Shown piece by piece: positions 7,388-16,795 of a stretch of DNA of 64,000 nucleotides (position 1 is its first letter; each line of letters opens with the position of its first letter). The stretch lies in NCBI RefSeq assembly GCF_011008845.1, contig NZ_JAAIWM010000009.1, positions 1-64,000 on the forward strand, given 5' to 3'. The DNA comes from Bacillus mesophilus. Its GTDB lineage: Bacteria > Bacillota > Bacilli > Bacillales > SA4. Both the position numbers and the translations under genes were made by a program. The notes beneath the pieces were generated by a model that did not search any database, had not been told where the DNA came from, and was given only the letters and a program-made list of their open reading frames with translations.

Positions 7388-8023
7388 TTAGTATAATCCG
7401 TGTTTAACAGCATATAATGCAGCCTGAGTACGATCTTGAAGCTCTAGCTTGGAAAGGATATTAGAGACATGTGTTTTCACCGTTTTTTCTGTAATAAAAA
7501 GCGATGCGGCAATTTCTTTATTACTTTTGCCACGTGAAATTTCTATTAATACTTCTAGTTCACGAGCAGTAAGTTCATTATGTTTACGCTCACTTTGATC
7601 TCCGAGCATTAAATGTGTCATCACATGATTGGTGATTTTAGGGTGTAACTGGCTTTCACCACGAAATACCGCCTTAATAGCATTCACTAATTCATCTGGT
7701 TCAACATCCTTTAGCTGATAGCCATTGGCCCCCGCTTTAATGGCTGGAATCACATGATCTTGATCAGAAAAGCTTGTTAAGATAATGATCTTTATAGTTG
7801 GCAATTTTTCTTTTATTCGTTTGGTTGCTTCAATACCATCCATTTCCGGCATCACTAAATCCATTAAAATCACATCAGGTGTGAGTTCCTCTGCTAGGGC
7901 TAGTGCTTCCCTACCATTACTGGCCTCTGCAATAATTTCAATTTCCTTTTGCGTACTCAAAAAGAACAATAGTCCTCTTCTGACCACTTGATGATCATCT
8001 GCGATTAATACCCGTATTGACAT
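7388..8023 (-). CDS. yhcZ: NarL-family response regulator YhcZ
   Basis: A 211-residue response regulator. The receiver domain (1-120) has acidic residues Asp9/Asp10, phosphoacceptor Asp55 in VILMDLVMPEMDG and the conserved Lys in QLKDVEP. The LuxR-type helix-turn-helix (about 145-211) reads LTARELEVLIEISRGKSNKEI. It lies 18 bp downstream of the YhcY kinase, an obvious cognate pair. YhcYZ is related to S. aureus AirSR (formerly YhcSR), an oxygen/redox-responsive system; that it plays the same role here is inference. Confidence 0.92.
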   Translation of the reverse strand: MSIRVLIADDHQVVRRGLLFFLSTQKEIEIIAEASNGREALALAEELTPDVILMDLVMPEMDGIEATKRIKEKLPTIKIIILTSFSDQDHVIPAIKAGANGYQLKDVEPDELVNAIKAVFRGESQLHPKITNHVMTHLMLGDQSERKHNELTARELEVLIEISRGKSNKEIAASLFITEKTVKTHVSNILSKLELQDRTQAALYAVKHGLY

Positions 8024-8041
8024 GTTTACTCCCTCCTTTTG

Positions 8042-9163
8042 TCATTTTAATGGAACTCTTACAGTGATAGTTGTTCCTAAACCTACTTCACTATGAATGT
8101 TTACATCGCCACCAATTAGTTCAGCTCTTTCCTTCATACCAGCTAGTCCTAATGAAGGCAGCTTTTCTTGCTCATGATAATGAAATCCACAACCTTGATC
8201 CTTTATTTGCATTTTCACCACATGCTTATTAGCTTCAATCATTAATTTCGCCGATTTTGAACCTGCGTGCTTTTTACAATTATTAAAAGCTTCTTGTCCT
8301 ATTCTCCACAAGGTTTCTTCTACGTGATGAGGAATATTGAGTACACCTTGTACGTTTGTCTCAATTTCTAATCCAAGAACTTTTCCATATGAAAAGAGTG
8401 CACATACAATTCCATCCTCTAGTCCATGTGGTCGAAGCTGCCATATTAAGGCGCGCATTTCTTGCAGAGCCTCTTGTGACAGTTCTTGAATGTAACCTAG
8501 CATTTCTTTAACACTTTCTTCCTTGGTCATTTCTTTCGTTCCACGAGCAGTTAACATTAAGGAGAAAAGTAGTTGATTGACCGAATCATGCAAATCTCGT
8601 GCAAGTCGGTTCCTCTCACTGAGGATAATATGTTCCTGTTCCTTTTCAACCAGCTTGATTCTCTTAATAGCCGTTCCAATTTGAAGGGAAACAGCCTCTA
8701 ATAATGCCAATTCCTCCTCTGATAAAAGTGTTTTATGGGGAGAGGCAACATTAAGTAAGCCAAATGTCTCATCACCTGCACTTAAAGGGACTGTTGCATG
8801 ATGTGTGATACCTGCCGTGTCACCATAGCCATGTTCAATGGCCTCCTCTAGCCTTTTGCACTCCATAATGTTTGCTGCCCTGCTTAATTGCCCTCTATTA
8901 AAACGATTTACACACCAGCATGAACCATTGCACATTGGATGCTTATCTACACGTGTTAAGGCTGAAGGAAGATTAACATCAGCTGCTAGCTTGTATTCGC
9001 CTTTTTCGTTTATAAGAAAAATCCAGCCCGTCGAAAGACCCGTTAGCTGTAAAAGCTCTCTTAGCACACAATTAAGCATTCCTGAAAGATCCGTTGATTC
9101 GTTAAGAATCTCTGCAATCGCCTTCATCGTTTGAAGCTCCTTAATTCTCTGTTCTCCTTTCAT
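8042..9163 (-). CDS. yhcY: GAF-domain sensor histidine kinase YhcY
   Basis: A 373-residue soluble kinase with a GAF domain (about 20-170), HisKA_3 dimerisation domain (phospho-His in LARDLHDSVNQLLFSLML, about 190) and HATPase (N-box EAFNNCKKHAG, G-box IKDQGCGFHYH). No membrane segment. The GAF domain carries a cysteine cluster, CNGSCWC plus a Cys in MECKRLEEA, at the place where the related S. aureus AirS binds a redox-sensitive Fe-S cluster. A redox signal is therefore likely, by analogy. It starts with ATG after AAAGGAGAAC and is transcribed with yhcZ. A long intergenic region with repeat array A lies upstream. Confidence 0.92.
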   Translation of the reverse strand: MKGEQRIKELQTMKAIAEILNESTDLSGMLNCVLRELLQLTGLSTGWIFLINEKGEYKLAADVNLPSALTRVDKHPMCNGSCWCVNRFNRGQLSRAANIMECKRLEEAIEHGYGDTAGITHHATVPLSAGDETFGLLNVASPHKTLLSEEELALLEAVSLQIGTAIKRIKLVEKEQEHIILSERNRLARDLHDSVNQLLFSLMLTARGTKEMTKEESVKEMLGYIQELSQEALQEMRALIWQLRPHGLEDGIVCALFSYGKVLGLEIETNVQGVLNIPHHVEETLWRIGQEAFNNCKKHAGSKSAKLMIEANKHVVKMQIKDQGCGFHYHEQEKLPSLGLAGMKERAELIGGDVNIHSEVGLGTTITVRVPLK

Positions 9164-9431
9164 AAAAAAATCCCCGCTCTCTCTAGTCTATTTATTGTAA
9201 GTATATCAGCATTTAGTAGAAGTGAGGTCGGTCAATTGAATGTTTTTTTCTACGACTTTAGATGTATGTGGGTAAAGTATAGACATTGACGAGAGGAAAT
9301 TGAATGGTTCTAATCTATTTCAATAAATGATCCGAATGCAAAGAGTCTAATTCAAAGAAAACCTGCATTCTAGTACTGCTTCTTAAGTTTTTCCAGTTTG
9401 AAGAGTGGTTTTTATATAGACTTTTAGGAGC

Positions 9432-9550
9432 TATTGTATGGAATTTTCATCTAATTGCGTGGGTCTACGTAATAATTGCGTGAACATCTAACATAATTGC
9501 GTAAGTTCAAGATTTAATTGCGTAAAAATCAGTGATGATTGCGTATATAC
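9432..9550. repeat. Phased short-repeat array A (AATTGCGT word, 21-bp period)
   Basis: Six copies of AATTGCGT-type words start at 9432 (degenerate, TATTGTAT), 9453, 9474, 9495, 9516 and 9537, exactly 21 bp apart each time. The roughly 12 nt between words vary freely. The array lies between the pgcA terminator and the yhcY promoter region, directly beyond the terminator T-tract. The first two units and spacers closely resemble those of array B (63473-63583). Confidence 0.85.
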
Positions 9551-9565
9551 CCACAATGATGCATC

Positions 9566-9593
9566 AAAAAAACCACAGTATCATAGCTGTGGT
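9566..9593 (-). terminator. pgcA terminator next to array A
   Basis: CCACAG / CTGTGG stem with an 8-nt loop (9573-9592), then seven T residues on the minus strand, about 70 bp past the pgcA stop. A very similar CCACAG hairpin adjoins array B. Confidence 0.75.
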
Positions 9594-9663
9594 AGTCTAA
9601 AATCTAATCAATTTTATCTTTATATAAACCTCTCCTAAAAAAGAAGAGGCTCTCTCTATCATC

Positions 9664-11418
9664 TTACTTTACCTTAGAGGCTTCAATTAGATCATTTACT
9701 TTTGTCATAACAGCATCTGTTAAATTGTTTAAATCTTGCTTGCTTTGTTCTAAGGTGGAGGCATTTACACCGAAATAGAATTTGACCTTTGGTTCTGTAC
9801 CAGACGGGCGTAAGCAGAACCATGAGCCATCTTCTAAAATATACTTGAGAACATTTGATTTGGGTAATTGAATGGTCTCAACAGAAGATTCCTTTGTAAG
9901 TACTCGCTCACTTGTTTTATAGTCCTCTACCATTGTGATTGATTTACCAGCTAATTCCTTAGGCGCCTCTTGACGGAAGCTTGAAAGGATATATTCGATT
10001 TGTTCAGCACCTTCTTTACCTTTTAAGGTTAATGACTTTAACCCTTCTTGATAAAACCCGTACTTTTCAAAAATTTGTATTAACCCTTCGTACACGGTTA
10101 ATCCTTTTTTCTTATAATACGCACACACTTCAACTGCCAACAATGCAGCTTGAACCGCATCCTTATCACGAACAAAGTCTCCAATTAAATACCCATAGCT
10201 TTCTTCATATCCAAATTGGAAGCTGTATTCACCACTTTGCTCATATTCATTAATTTTCTCACCAATAAATTTAAAACCTGTTAGTGTATCCACTGTTTCT
10301 AGGCCATACGCAGAAGCAATCGTTCTACCAATTTCAGACGTAACGATTGTTTTTAAAACAATTCCATTTGCAGGTAGGGTTCCGTTTGCTTTCTTTTCTG
10401 ATAACAAATAGTCAAGGAAAATGGCTCCTGTTTGGTTACCTGTTAACACCACATATTCCCCTTGGTCATCCTTCACTGCGATCCCTAGTCGGTCTGCATC
10501 AGGATCTGTAGCAATAAGCATATCTGCATTTACTTCAGTTCCTTTTTTAATCGCTAGCTCAAATGCCGCATGCTCTTCAGGGTTAGGTGAAGTAACGGTT
10601 GAAAAATTCGGATCAGGCTGTTCTTGTTCCTCTACGATACTAACTTGCTGATATCCTAAAGCTTTTAATCCACTTCGAACAGGCTTATTTGCAGTCCCGT
10701 GAAGAGGAGTAAATACTACTTTGACGTCATCTCCAACCTCATTTGCCAACTCTGGATTAACTGAGATTGTTAAGAGCTTATTGGTGTAGGCCTCGTCAAT
10801 CTCTTCACCGATGATCTTAATTAACCCTTGTTGCTTTAAAGAAGCTTCATCCTGAACCTCGATGACTAATTCATTTTCAATTTTGTTTACCTCAGCAATG
10901 ACTGTATCAGCAGCTTCTGGTGGAAGTTGTCCGCCATCTTCTCCATATACCTTGTACCCATTGTATTCAGGAGGATTATGGCTTGCCGTAATGACAATCC
11001 CTGAAAATGCGTTTAGATAACGAACTGCAAATGACAGCTCAGGTGTTGGTCGTAGTTCTTCAAATACATATGCTTGAATACCTTGAGAAGCTAACGTTTT
11101 AGCTGCTTCCATCGCAAATTCAGGTGACTTATGTCTTGAATCATAGGCAATGACGACACCTTGTTGTTTTGCTTTTTCACCAGATGAAAGAATAAATTGT
11201 GCAAGTCCGAGTGATGCTTTTCGAACTGTATATGTATTCATACGATTCGTTCCTACGCCTATTTCTCCGCGCATACCGCCTGTCCCAAATTCCAAGCTTT
11301 TATAAAAACGATCTTCTAAATCTTTCTCATTACCTTTTAATCCTTCTAGTTCTTCTCTTAATTCTTGCTCTAATTGAGGTGCTGCTTCCCATCTTGCATA
11401 TTGCTCTTGCCAATTCAT
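9664..11418 (-). CDS. pgcA: Phosphoglucomutase (alpha-D-phosphohexomutase family)
   Basis: A 584-residue enzyme that interconverts glucose-1-phosphate and glucose-6-phosphate, feeding UDP-glucose for glycolipid and teichoic acid synthesis. The phosphoserine loop is [17 protein letters not shown], the metal loop [10 protein letters not shown], the sugar-binding loop GYEESYGYL and the C-terminal phosphate site [15 protein letters not shown]. All four domains are complete and the length fits B. subtilis PgcA (581). Start set at 11418, 9 nt after GGAGG; a TTG directly upstream is less likely. It is monocistronic, with yhcY downstream as in B. subtilis. Confidence 0.96.
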   Translation of the reverse strand: MNWQEQYARWEAAPQLEQELREELEGLKGNEKDLEDRFYKSLEFGTGGMRGEIGVGTNRMNTYTVRKASLGLAQFILSSGEKAKQQGVVIAYDSRHKSPEFAMEAAKTLASQGIQAYVFEELRPTPELSFAVRYLNAFSGIVITASHNPPEYNGYKVYGEDGGQLPPEAADTVIAEVNKIENELVIEVQDEASLKQQGLIKIIGEEIDEAYTNKLLTISVNPELANEVGDDVKVVFTPLHGTANKPVRSGLKALGYQQVSIVEEQEQPDPNFSTVTSPNPEEHAAFELAIKKGTEVNADMLIATDPDADRLGIAVKDDQGEYVVLTGNQTGAIFLDYLLSEKKANGTLPANGIVLKTIVTSEIGRTIASAYGLETVDTLTGFKFIGEKINEYEQSGEYSFQFGYEESYGYLIGDFVRDKDAVQAALLAVEVCAYYKKKGLTVYEGLIQIFEKYGFYQEGLKSLTLKGKEGAEQIEYILSSFRQEAPKELAGKSITMVEDYKTSERVLTKESSVETIQLPKSNVLKYILEDGSWFCLRPSGTEPKVKFYFGVNASTLEQSKQDLNNLTDAVMTKVNDLIEASKVK

Positions 11419-11603
11419 CAATATATTCCTCCAATGTATGTAATGTCTTGCTTGAATGATCTTAGGATGGACTTGTTGTTTTTACTTATCTTTATCTTAA
11501 TTAGAATAACAAAGCTTTACAATGTTTTACAATTATATTTTTCATGAAAATAATTAAAATCTTATTAAAAAACCTCGCTATTACTATACTGGAATCAAAC
11601 TTT

Positions 11604-11633
11604 AAAAAGCATCACACAAATGTGCGATGCTTT
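11604..11633 (-). terminator. yhcX terminator
   Basis: AAGCATC-G-CAC / GTG-T-GATGCTT stem with a 4-nt loop and a T-run on the minus strand, 8 bp past the yhcX stop. Confidence 0.85.
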
Positions 11634-11640
11634 GCTTGTT

Positions 11641-13179
11641 TTAATTTTTATAACGAATTTCATATAGATCACGGCGACGGTCGCGAAGCTGTCTTACCGT
11701 TCCACTTTTACGTTGTCTTCTTAGTATTTCTAAATCTACGTCTGCGACAACGACGGTTTCAAGATTAGGGTTACATTCTGCTGCTACCCCATCTCTTGCA
11801 AACTCAAAATCAGAAGGCGTGAAGATACCTGATTGAGCATACTGTATATCCATATTTTCCACTTGTGGAAGGTTGCCAACAGTTCCCGCAATGACGGTAT
11901 ACACTTGGTTCTCAATTGCACGAGCCTGTGCACAAAGACGGACCCGCAAGTAACCTTGTCTGTCCTCTGTACAGAATGGTGTGAAGATGATGTTGGCACC
12001 CTTGTCTGTTGCGATTCTCGCTAACTCAGGAAACTCGATATCATAACAAACCTGGATCGCAATCTTTCCACAATCCGTATCAAATACCTTTACTTCATCA
12101 CCGGCACTAACACCCCACCAACGCTTCTCATTAGGAGTGATATGGATTTTGTATTGCTTTTCAATGGTTCCATCTCTTCTAAATAAATACGCAATATTAT
12201 AGATCTTTTCATCTTCATTTACAAAGTGTGAACCACCGATAATATTAACATTATATTTAACAGCTAGGTTTGCAAATAACTCTAAATATTGCTCTGTAAA
12301 CTCTGTAAGCCTTCGTATTGCTTGGCTCGGTGTTTTCTCATGCACGAAAGATAATAATTGAGTAGTAAAGATTTCTGGGAATACGGCAAAATCGGATTCA
12401 AAGTCAGCCGCAACATCTGTGTAATACTCTACTTGTTTGGCAAACTCTTCAAAGGACTCAATCTGTTTCATAGCATATTGAATGGCACAAACTCGTACAG
12501 GGAAAGAAGTTTGAAAATGACGTTTCGTTTTCCCGCGATAATCAATATTGTTCCATTCCATTAATGTCGCATATTTATAAGAGGCTTGATCGTCCTCTAA
12601 ATAGTTCGGGTTAATTCTCATCAAGGTAAACCCATTCATGAGCTGAAAAGAAAGAACAGGATCATACACCTTGTGCATGGACACTTCTTTTACATATTGA
12701 CGAGGTGACATCTCTTCAGCATATTTATGATAATTTGGAATTCGACCACCTATAATGATACTTTTTAAATTTAGCTCTCTTGCTAAATCTTTACGTGCAT
12801 CATATAATCGCTGGCCAACCTTCATTCGTCTATATTCAGGATGAACCATTACCTCGATACCATATAAATTAAAACCATCTGGATTATGATTCGTTATGTA
12901 ACCTTCATCTGTAATGTCATCCCATGTATGTTTATCATCATATTCATCAAAGTTAATGATTAAGCTTGAGCAGGAGCCGATAATCTTCCCATCATATTCT
13001 GCACAGAGTTGTCCTTCTGGGAAGTGTTCTAGATGTGACTCAAGATGCTCCTTTTCCCATGGAACCATTCCAGGAAAACACTCCTGTTGCATTGCAATGA
13101 TCGAGTCAAAGTCCTGTTCCACGATTCTTCTTATAATCATACGTTTTTCAAACTTGGTTAAATCAATCTTTGTTGACAT
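11641..13179 (-). CDS. yhcX: GNAT / carbon-nitrogen hydrolase fusion YhcX
   Basis: A 512-residue two-domain protein. Residues 10-190 are a GNAT acetyltransferase-like domain (EVMVHPEYRRMKVGQRLYDAR, the acetyl-CoA loop). Residues 215-490 are a nitrilase-superfamily amidohydrolase with the Glu-Lys-Cys triad in FAVFPEIFTT, NEKRWWG and QVCYDIEFPEL. B. subtilis YhcX has the same architecture and length (513); its substrate is not established to my knowledge. I start at 13179, where AAAGGGG lies 8 nt upstream. A longer frame to 13212 lacks such a signal. Monocistronic with its own terminator. Confidence 0.93.
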   Translation of the reverse strand: MSTKIDLTKFEKRMIIRRIVEQDFDSIIAMQQECFPGMVPWEKEHLESHLEHFPEGQLCAEYDGKIIGSCSSLIINFDEYDDKHTWDDITDEGYITNHNPDGFNLYGIEVMVHPEYRRMKVGQRLYDARKDLARELNLKSIIIGGRIPNYHKYAEEMSPRQYVKEVSMHKVYDPVLSFQLMNGFTLMRINPNYLEDDQASYKYATLMEWNNIDYRGKTKRHFQTSFPVRVCAIQYAMKQIESFEEFAKQVEYYTDVAADFESDFAVFPEIFTTQLLSFVHEKTPSQAIRRLTEFTEQYLELFANLAVKYNVNIIGGSHFVNEDEKIYNIAYLFRRDGTIEKQYKIHITPNEKRWWGVSAGDEVKVFDTDCGKIAIQVCYDIEFPELARIATDKGANIIFTPFCTEDRQGYLRVRLCAQARAIENQVYTVIAGTVGNLPQVENMDIQYAQSGIFTPSDFEFARDGVAAECNPNLETVVVADVDLEILRRQRKSGTVRQLRDRRRDLYEIRYKN

Positions 13180-13339
13180 GTTTCCAACCCCTTTTACTGT
13201 ATCAGCATACAATACCCGATTCTATTATTTCTTAAACTAGTTATTCCACTTTTTTTGAATTTATAACCGATTTATGAGTTAAGAAGAGAGTTTTTTGTGA
13301 GATGATGGTTTATCTAAAGCTGCTGACTCGTTGAAAAAG

Positions 13340-13460
13340 TCGTTGATCAACGAAATAAGTTGTTTTAACAACGAAATTTGAATTTTATCAACCAAATAGT
13401 TCTGTCTAACAACGAATGCTCCAGTTTATCAACGAAAACACTACTCTTATCAACGAACTT
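13340..13460. repeat. Phased short-repeat array C (TCAACGAA word, 20-21 bp period)
   Basis: Six words of the TCAACGAA type start at 13347, 13368 (ACAACGAA), 13388 (TCAACCAA), 13409 (ACAACGAA), 13429 and 13450, spaced 21, 20, 21, 20, 21 bp. At the first unit the word meets its own inverse, giving the palindrome TCGTTGA-TCAACGA at 13340-13353; another inverse copy is at 13328. Between the CBS-gene terminator and the yhcX promoter region. Confidence 0.82.
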
Positions 13461-13506
13461 CCTTTTTACCCCAACCAGCCCAAGCTACAAATACCCCACA
13501 CACCAC

Positions 13507-13535
13507 TAAAAAGCACCCGTCTCTCAACAGGTGCT
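13507..13535 (-). terminator. Terminator of the CBS-domain gene
   Basis: AGCACC / GGTGCT stem (12-nt loop, partly paired), followed by TTTTTA on the minus strand, 14 bp past the stop. Confidence 0.65.
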
Positions 13536-13548
13536 ATCCCCATCCCTA

Positions 13549-13977
13549 CTATACTTCAGGCTGGGAAGGAATCGAAATATTTGTTAAAGCTGCTTCTGCT
13601 TCCTCGTCAAACATTTCGTTTGTTGCAATATCTCCTAAAGCAATGACTCCGATTAGTTGATCGTGCTCCACTATAGGGAGACGGCGAATTTGTTTTTCTG
13701 CCATCAGACTTGCTGCTTCCTCAACATTCATTTCTGGTGTTCCCCAAATGACGTGTGAAGACATAACTTCTGACACAGCTGTTGTGCTGGTTAAGCCTTG
13801 AGCTGTTGATCGTAACGTGATGTCACGGTCTGTGATGATCCCGATTACTCTTCCCTGATCGACAACAGGAATAGAACCAACATTATAATCACTCATTAAC
13901 CTAGCTGCGTCTTGAACAGTTTGGGATGGAGAAACAGTTGCAACATTTTCAGTCATAATGTCTCGAAGTAAATTCAT
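13549..13977 (-). CDS. yhcV: Twin-CBS-domain protein (YhcV-like)
   Basis: A 142-residue protein made of two CBS domains (about 8-60 and 70-125) and nothing else; GVIGIITDRDITLR and QLIGVIALGDIAT are the conserved ends of the repeats. CBS pairs bind adenosine nucleotides and act as energy or redox sensors; the partner is unknown. Size and position near yhcX support identity with B. subtilis YhcV. The start follows AAAGGAGATG. No operon partner, and a terminator follows. Confidence 0.82.
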   Translation of the reverse strand: MNLLRDIMTENVATVSPSQTVQDAARLMSDYNVGSIPVVDQGRVIGIITDRDITLRSTAQGLTSTTAVSEVMSSHVIWGTPEMNVEEAASLMAEKQIRRLPIVEHDQLIGVIALGDIATNEMFDEEAEAALTNISIPSQPEV

Positions 13978-14121
13978 GTGAACATCTCCTTTCCTTTATA
14001 GTTTAGTCCATTTTAGATGGGACATACTTTCTACTACTTATTTGAAGAATTCCTTAAAAGGAATAAGCTGGTACATTTCTCCTCATATTAATCTTAATAG
14101 GACAGAAGGGAGTATATTTAT

Positions 14122-14517
14122 ATGTTAATTGGTTGGGACCAGTGGATCTTACCTAGGTTACTTACATGTTTTATTGGGATTTTCTATCTCATGCTATGGA
14201 TACAGGTTACGGTTTTTCATATGAGAGGGAAATTTCACAAGTGGCAGATGTGGATTCCTGTCATAGCACTTCCCATCTTAGGTCTAACTGCTATACTTCT
14301 CTCTATTTGGCCAACGAACGTGCTGGGATGGATTCAAACATTCCTTGCTGGACTAGTCATAGTAGCAGGATTGTACGGAGGCTATTTACACATTAACGCG
14401 ATTAAACACCGGACTGGTGGCTTTAGAATGGAGAACCTTATGACAGGACCTCCTTTTATTCTTCCGTTCGCCATCGCTGCACTGGGGTTTATTAATTTAT
14501 TATTAATTTGGTATTGA
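14122..14517 (+). CDS. Small four-helix membrane protein of the GMC cluster
   Basis: A 131-residue integral membrane protein with about four transmembrane segments (residues 9-30, 45-65, 70-92, 108-130) and no recognised domain. It is the first gene of a three-gene operon with a gluconate-2-dehydrogenase subunit 3-like protein and a GMC oxidoreductase (15 bp to the next gene), so it may serve as a membrane anchor or electron-transfer partner. No haem ligands of a cytochrome are evident. The start follows AGGGAG. Confidence 0.75.
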   Translation: MLIGWDQWILPRLLTCFIGIFYLMLWIQVTVFHMRGKFHKWQMWIPVIALPILGLTAILLSIWPTNVLGWIQTFLAGLVIVAGLYGGYLHINAIKHRTGGFRMENLMTGPPFILPFAIAALGFINLLLIWY

Positions 14518-14532
14518 TCGGAGGGATTCAAA

Positions 14533-15123
14533 TTGTCACACCCGAAGCAAACGTACTACAAAGATTATAATGTTATGTCGGAATGGGATGAATGGGATCC
14601 AACCACACAGTCTGTACTTCAACATAGATTATCTAGAAGTGAGACCTCTTTTTTTAGAGAGAATGAAAAGGATGTTTTACTATCATTGATTCCGATCTTA
14701 TTTCCTTCTCATTTGGGAGACGTCTCTATAAATGTCATTGCTATTTTTGATCAACGCTGTCAAACCATGACCGGATTCGTAAAAGGCATTTCAATCAGAA
14801 AAATAGATGTGATTAAAACAGGGCTAGAATCAGTCATGCAACAATCATTTGATCAATACCAAATGCCCTTTTCCACATTAGAAAATACTACACAAAAGCA
14901 GATTGTACAAGATTTGGAGAAGAATGTTGGCTATAAAAATTGTTGGCAGCATGTTTCACCACGTCTTTTCTTTAAAACGCTTATGGAGGAACTTCTCCCC
15001 ATCAACTACTCAGACCCAGCACTTTGGTCCAAGATTGGTTACGGTGGTCCCGCTTACCCGAGAGGTTATTATGCGTTTGGTCCAAACCAATTTGATAAAT
15101 GGGAGGCTAAAGTGCATGAATGA
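14533..15123 (+). CDS. Gluconate 2-dehydrogenase subunit 3 family protein
   Basis: A 196-residue protein of the small-subunit family that partners FAD-dependent GMC dehydrogenases. In Gram-negatives this subunit often carries a Tat signal and takes the large subunit across the membrane. Here there is no twin-arginine motif or signal peptide, so the complex is probably cytoplasmic. The C-terminus (PAYPRGYYAFGPNQFDKWE) fits the family. It starts at TTG, preceded by GGAGGG at 7 nt. It overlaps the GMC gene by 8 nt, indicating translational coupling. Confidence 0.82.
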   Translation: MSHPKQTYYKDYNVMSEWDEWDPTTQSVLQHRLSRSETSFFRENEKDVLLSLIPILFPSHLGDVSINVIAIFDQRCQTMTGFVKGISIRKIDVIKTGLESVMQQSFDQYQMPFSTLENTTQKQIVQDLEKNVGYKNCWQHVSPRLFFKTLMEELLPINYSDPALWSKIGYGGPAYPRGYYAFGPNQFDKWEAKVHE

Positions 15124-16666
15124 GATCGATGTTTGTATTGTAGGAATGGGTGCATCCGGAAGTGTCATTGCTGCAGAGCTTTCAAAAGCCGGGTTAACGG
15201 TTGTTGGTTTAGATGCAGGGCCATTGCGTGAGCCGAAGCGAGATTTTGCAAGCGATGAACTGGAGGCTGAAAAGCTCTTTTGGAATGATCCACGAATTAG
15301 TACAGGAAATGACCCTATTAACTTATCAAGAAGCAACTCAGGAAAAGGTGTCGGTGGTAGTGCCGTTCATTATACAGCCCAGATGCTAAGGTTTCACCAT
15401 TCTGACTTTAGAACGTACTCTGAAGAAGGTGTTGGTGAGGATTGGCCTATTCAATATGAAGATTTAGAGCCCTATTATGATCGGATGCAGAAAATCCTTT
15501 ATTTGTCTGGACCTAATAAATTTCCGTGGGAGCCATATGGTGGACCATACCCTCTTCCACAGCATCATGACTTAAGTAATAACTCGTTAAAGTTTAGAGA
15601 AGGCTGTGAAAAGCTAGGTCTTAAGCACTCCGTTTCACCATTGGCGATATTGTCTGTTCCACATCATGATAGGGAACCTTGCATCAATCGTGGATTTTGT
15701 GAAGAAGGCTGCATGCCTGATTCAAAAACCACACCACTTAATACATTTGTTCCAGAGGCGGTTAAACATGGAGCAAAGATTATTAGTGACGCTATGGTTA
15801 CACAGCTTTTAATGAAGAAGGATGGAACCATAGACGGAGTTCTGTACCAAAAAGATGGACAGGAGCATCAACTTCATGCTCGGCTGGTGATTTTAGCTTC
15901 CTATGCCGTTGAGACTCCTCGTCTGCTTCTTAACTCTGCCAATTCAATGTTCCCGGATGGAATTGCAAATTCTAGCGGAGTCGTTGGTCAATATATTATG
16001 ACAAATACAAATGATCAAATGATTGTTAAATATAATGAAGAAATTAGAATGTACCGCGGGAATCCCGTTCAAGCCATTACTCTTGATCCTTATGAGCAGG
16101 GTAAGAAAGAAGGTTTTGCAAGAGGATTTATTATGAATTCCTACGGTCATCGTCCTGTCCGTCTAGCTGGTCTCTTCTTTGATAATGATTCAAGCCGTTA
16201 TGGCGAGAAGCTTCGTGAAATCATGCTTGATTATAACCATTATGGATCCTTTGCCATGCTCGGAGAAGTACTTCCACAAAAGAAAAATAAAGTCACTTTA
16301 AGTGACGAGAAAGATCAGTATGGATTACCTGTGCCTAAGGTCCATTTCTCTTTTCATGAAAATGATATTAAAATTCGCAAGGCCGCTAAAGACCTACTGT
16401 CTAATGTAGGAATCGCTTCAGGTGGTGAACCATTGTACCACTTGAAATCAACTGCTCACTTAATGGGTGGCTGCCGTATGGGAAATGATCCTGCTACATC
16501 GGTTGTTAACAGCTATGGACAAACACATGATGTGAAAAATTTGTTTATAGTTGGGACACCAACATATGTAACAGCTCCCTCAGCAAATCCAACACTTACA
16601 ACATATTCTCTTGCACTACGTTCTTCAGAATATATTTTAGAACAGTTAAAATCACAGGCAATTTAG
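15116..16666 (+). CDS. GMC family FAD-dependent oxidoreductase
   Basis: A 516-residue glucose-methanol-choline oxidoreductase, likely the catalytic subunit of a sugar or sugar-acid dehydrogenase. The dinucleotide-binding motif is IVGMGASGSVIAAELS (9-24), followed by GKGVGGSAVHYTAQ, and C-terminal HLMGGCRMG and PSANPTLTTYSLA with the conserved active-site His and Asn. It lacks a Tat signal, like its partner. Start set at 15116 (MNEIDVC), with GGGAGG upstream; the frame is open much further but overlaps subunit 3. No c-type cytochrome subunit is nearby, so the electron acceptor is unclear. A gluconokinase lies 36 kb away. Confidence 0.9.
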   Translation: MNEIDVCIVGMGASGSVIAAELSKAGLTVVGLDAGPLREPKRDFASDELEAEKLFWNDPRISTGNDPINLSRSNSGKGVGGSAVHYTAQMLRFHHSDFRTYSEEGVGEDWPIQYEDLEPYYDRMQKILYLSGPNKFPWEPYGGPYPLPQHHDLSNNSLKFREGCEKLGLKHSVSPLAILSVPHHDREPCINRGFCEEGCMPDSKTTPLNTFVPEAVKHGAKIISDAMVTQLLMKKDGTIDGVLYQKDGQEHQLHARLVILASYAVETPRLLLNSANSMFPDGIANSSGVVGQYIMTNTNDQMIVKYNEEIRMYRGNPVQAITLDPYEQGKKEGFARGFIMNSYGHRPVRLAGLFFDNDSSRYGEKLREIMLDYNHYGSFAMLGEVLPQKKNKVTLSDEKDQYGLPVPKVHFSFHENDIKIRKAAKDLLSNVGIASGGEPLYHLKSTAHLMGGCRMGNDPATSVVNSYGQTHDVKNLFIVGTPTYVTAPSANPTLTTYSLALRSSEYILEQLKSQAI

Positions 16667-16667
16667 G

Positions 16668-16703
16668 CACAGTATGCTTTTGGCATTACTGTGCTTAAAT
16701 TTT
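16668..16703 (+). terminator. Terminator of the GMC operon
   Basis: GCACAGTA-TGC / GCAT-TACTGTGC stem with a short T-rich loop, ending in an AT-rich T-run. Confidence 0.8.
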
Positions 16704-16795
16704 TACTTATTTTATTCCCCTCTATTTACCTAATAAAACATAATGATGTATTTCCTGGTAAACACTAAACTAACAACAACATCTTAGGTGATTAC

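Noticed and set aside
7785..7991. Antisense frame inside yhcZ
   Set aside because: Shadow of the receiver domain codons, without ribosome site.
9432..9550. Phased arrays A-E as CRISPR arrays
   Set aside because: Words are only 8-13 bp, spacers about 8-13 nt, and no cas gene is in the window.
16740..16795. Sigma-G promoter before the ger operon
   Set aside because: Expected from family knowledge, but no clear -35/-10 match could be pointed to.
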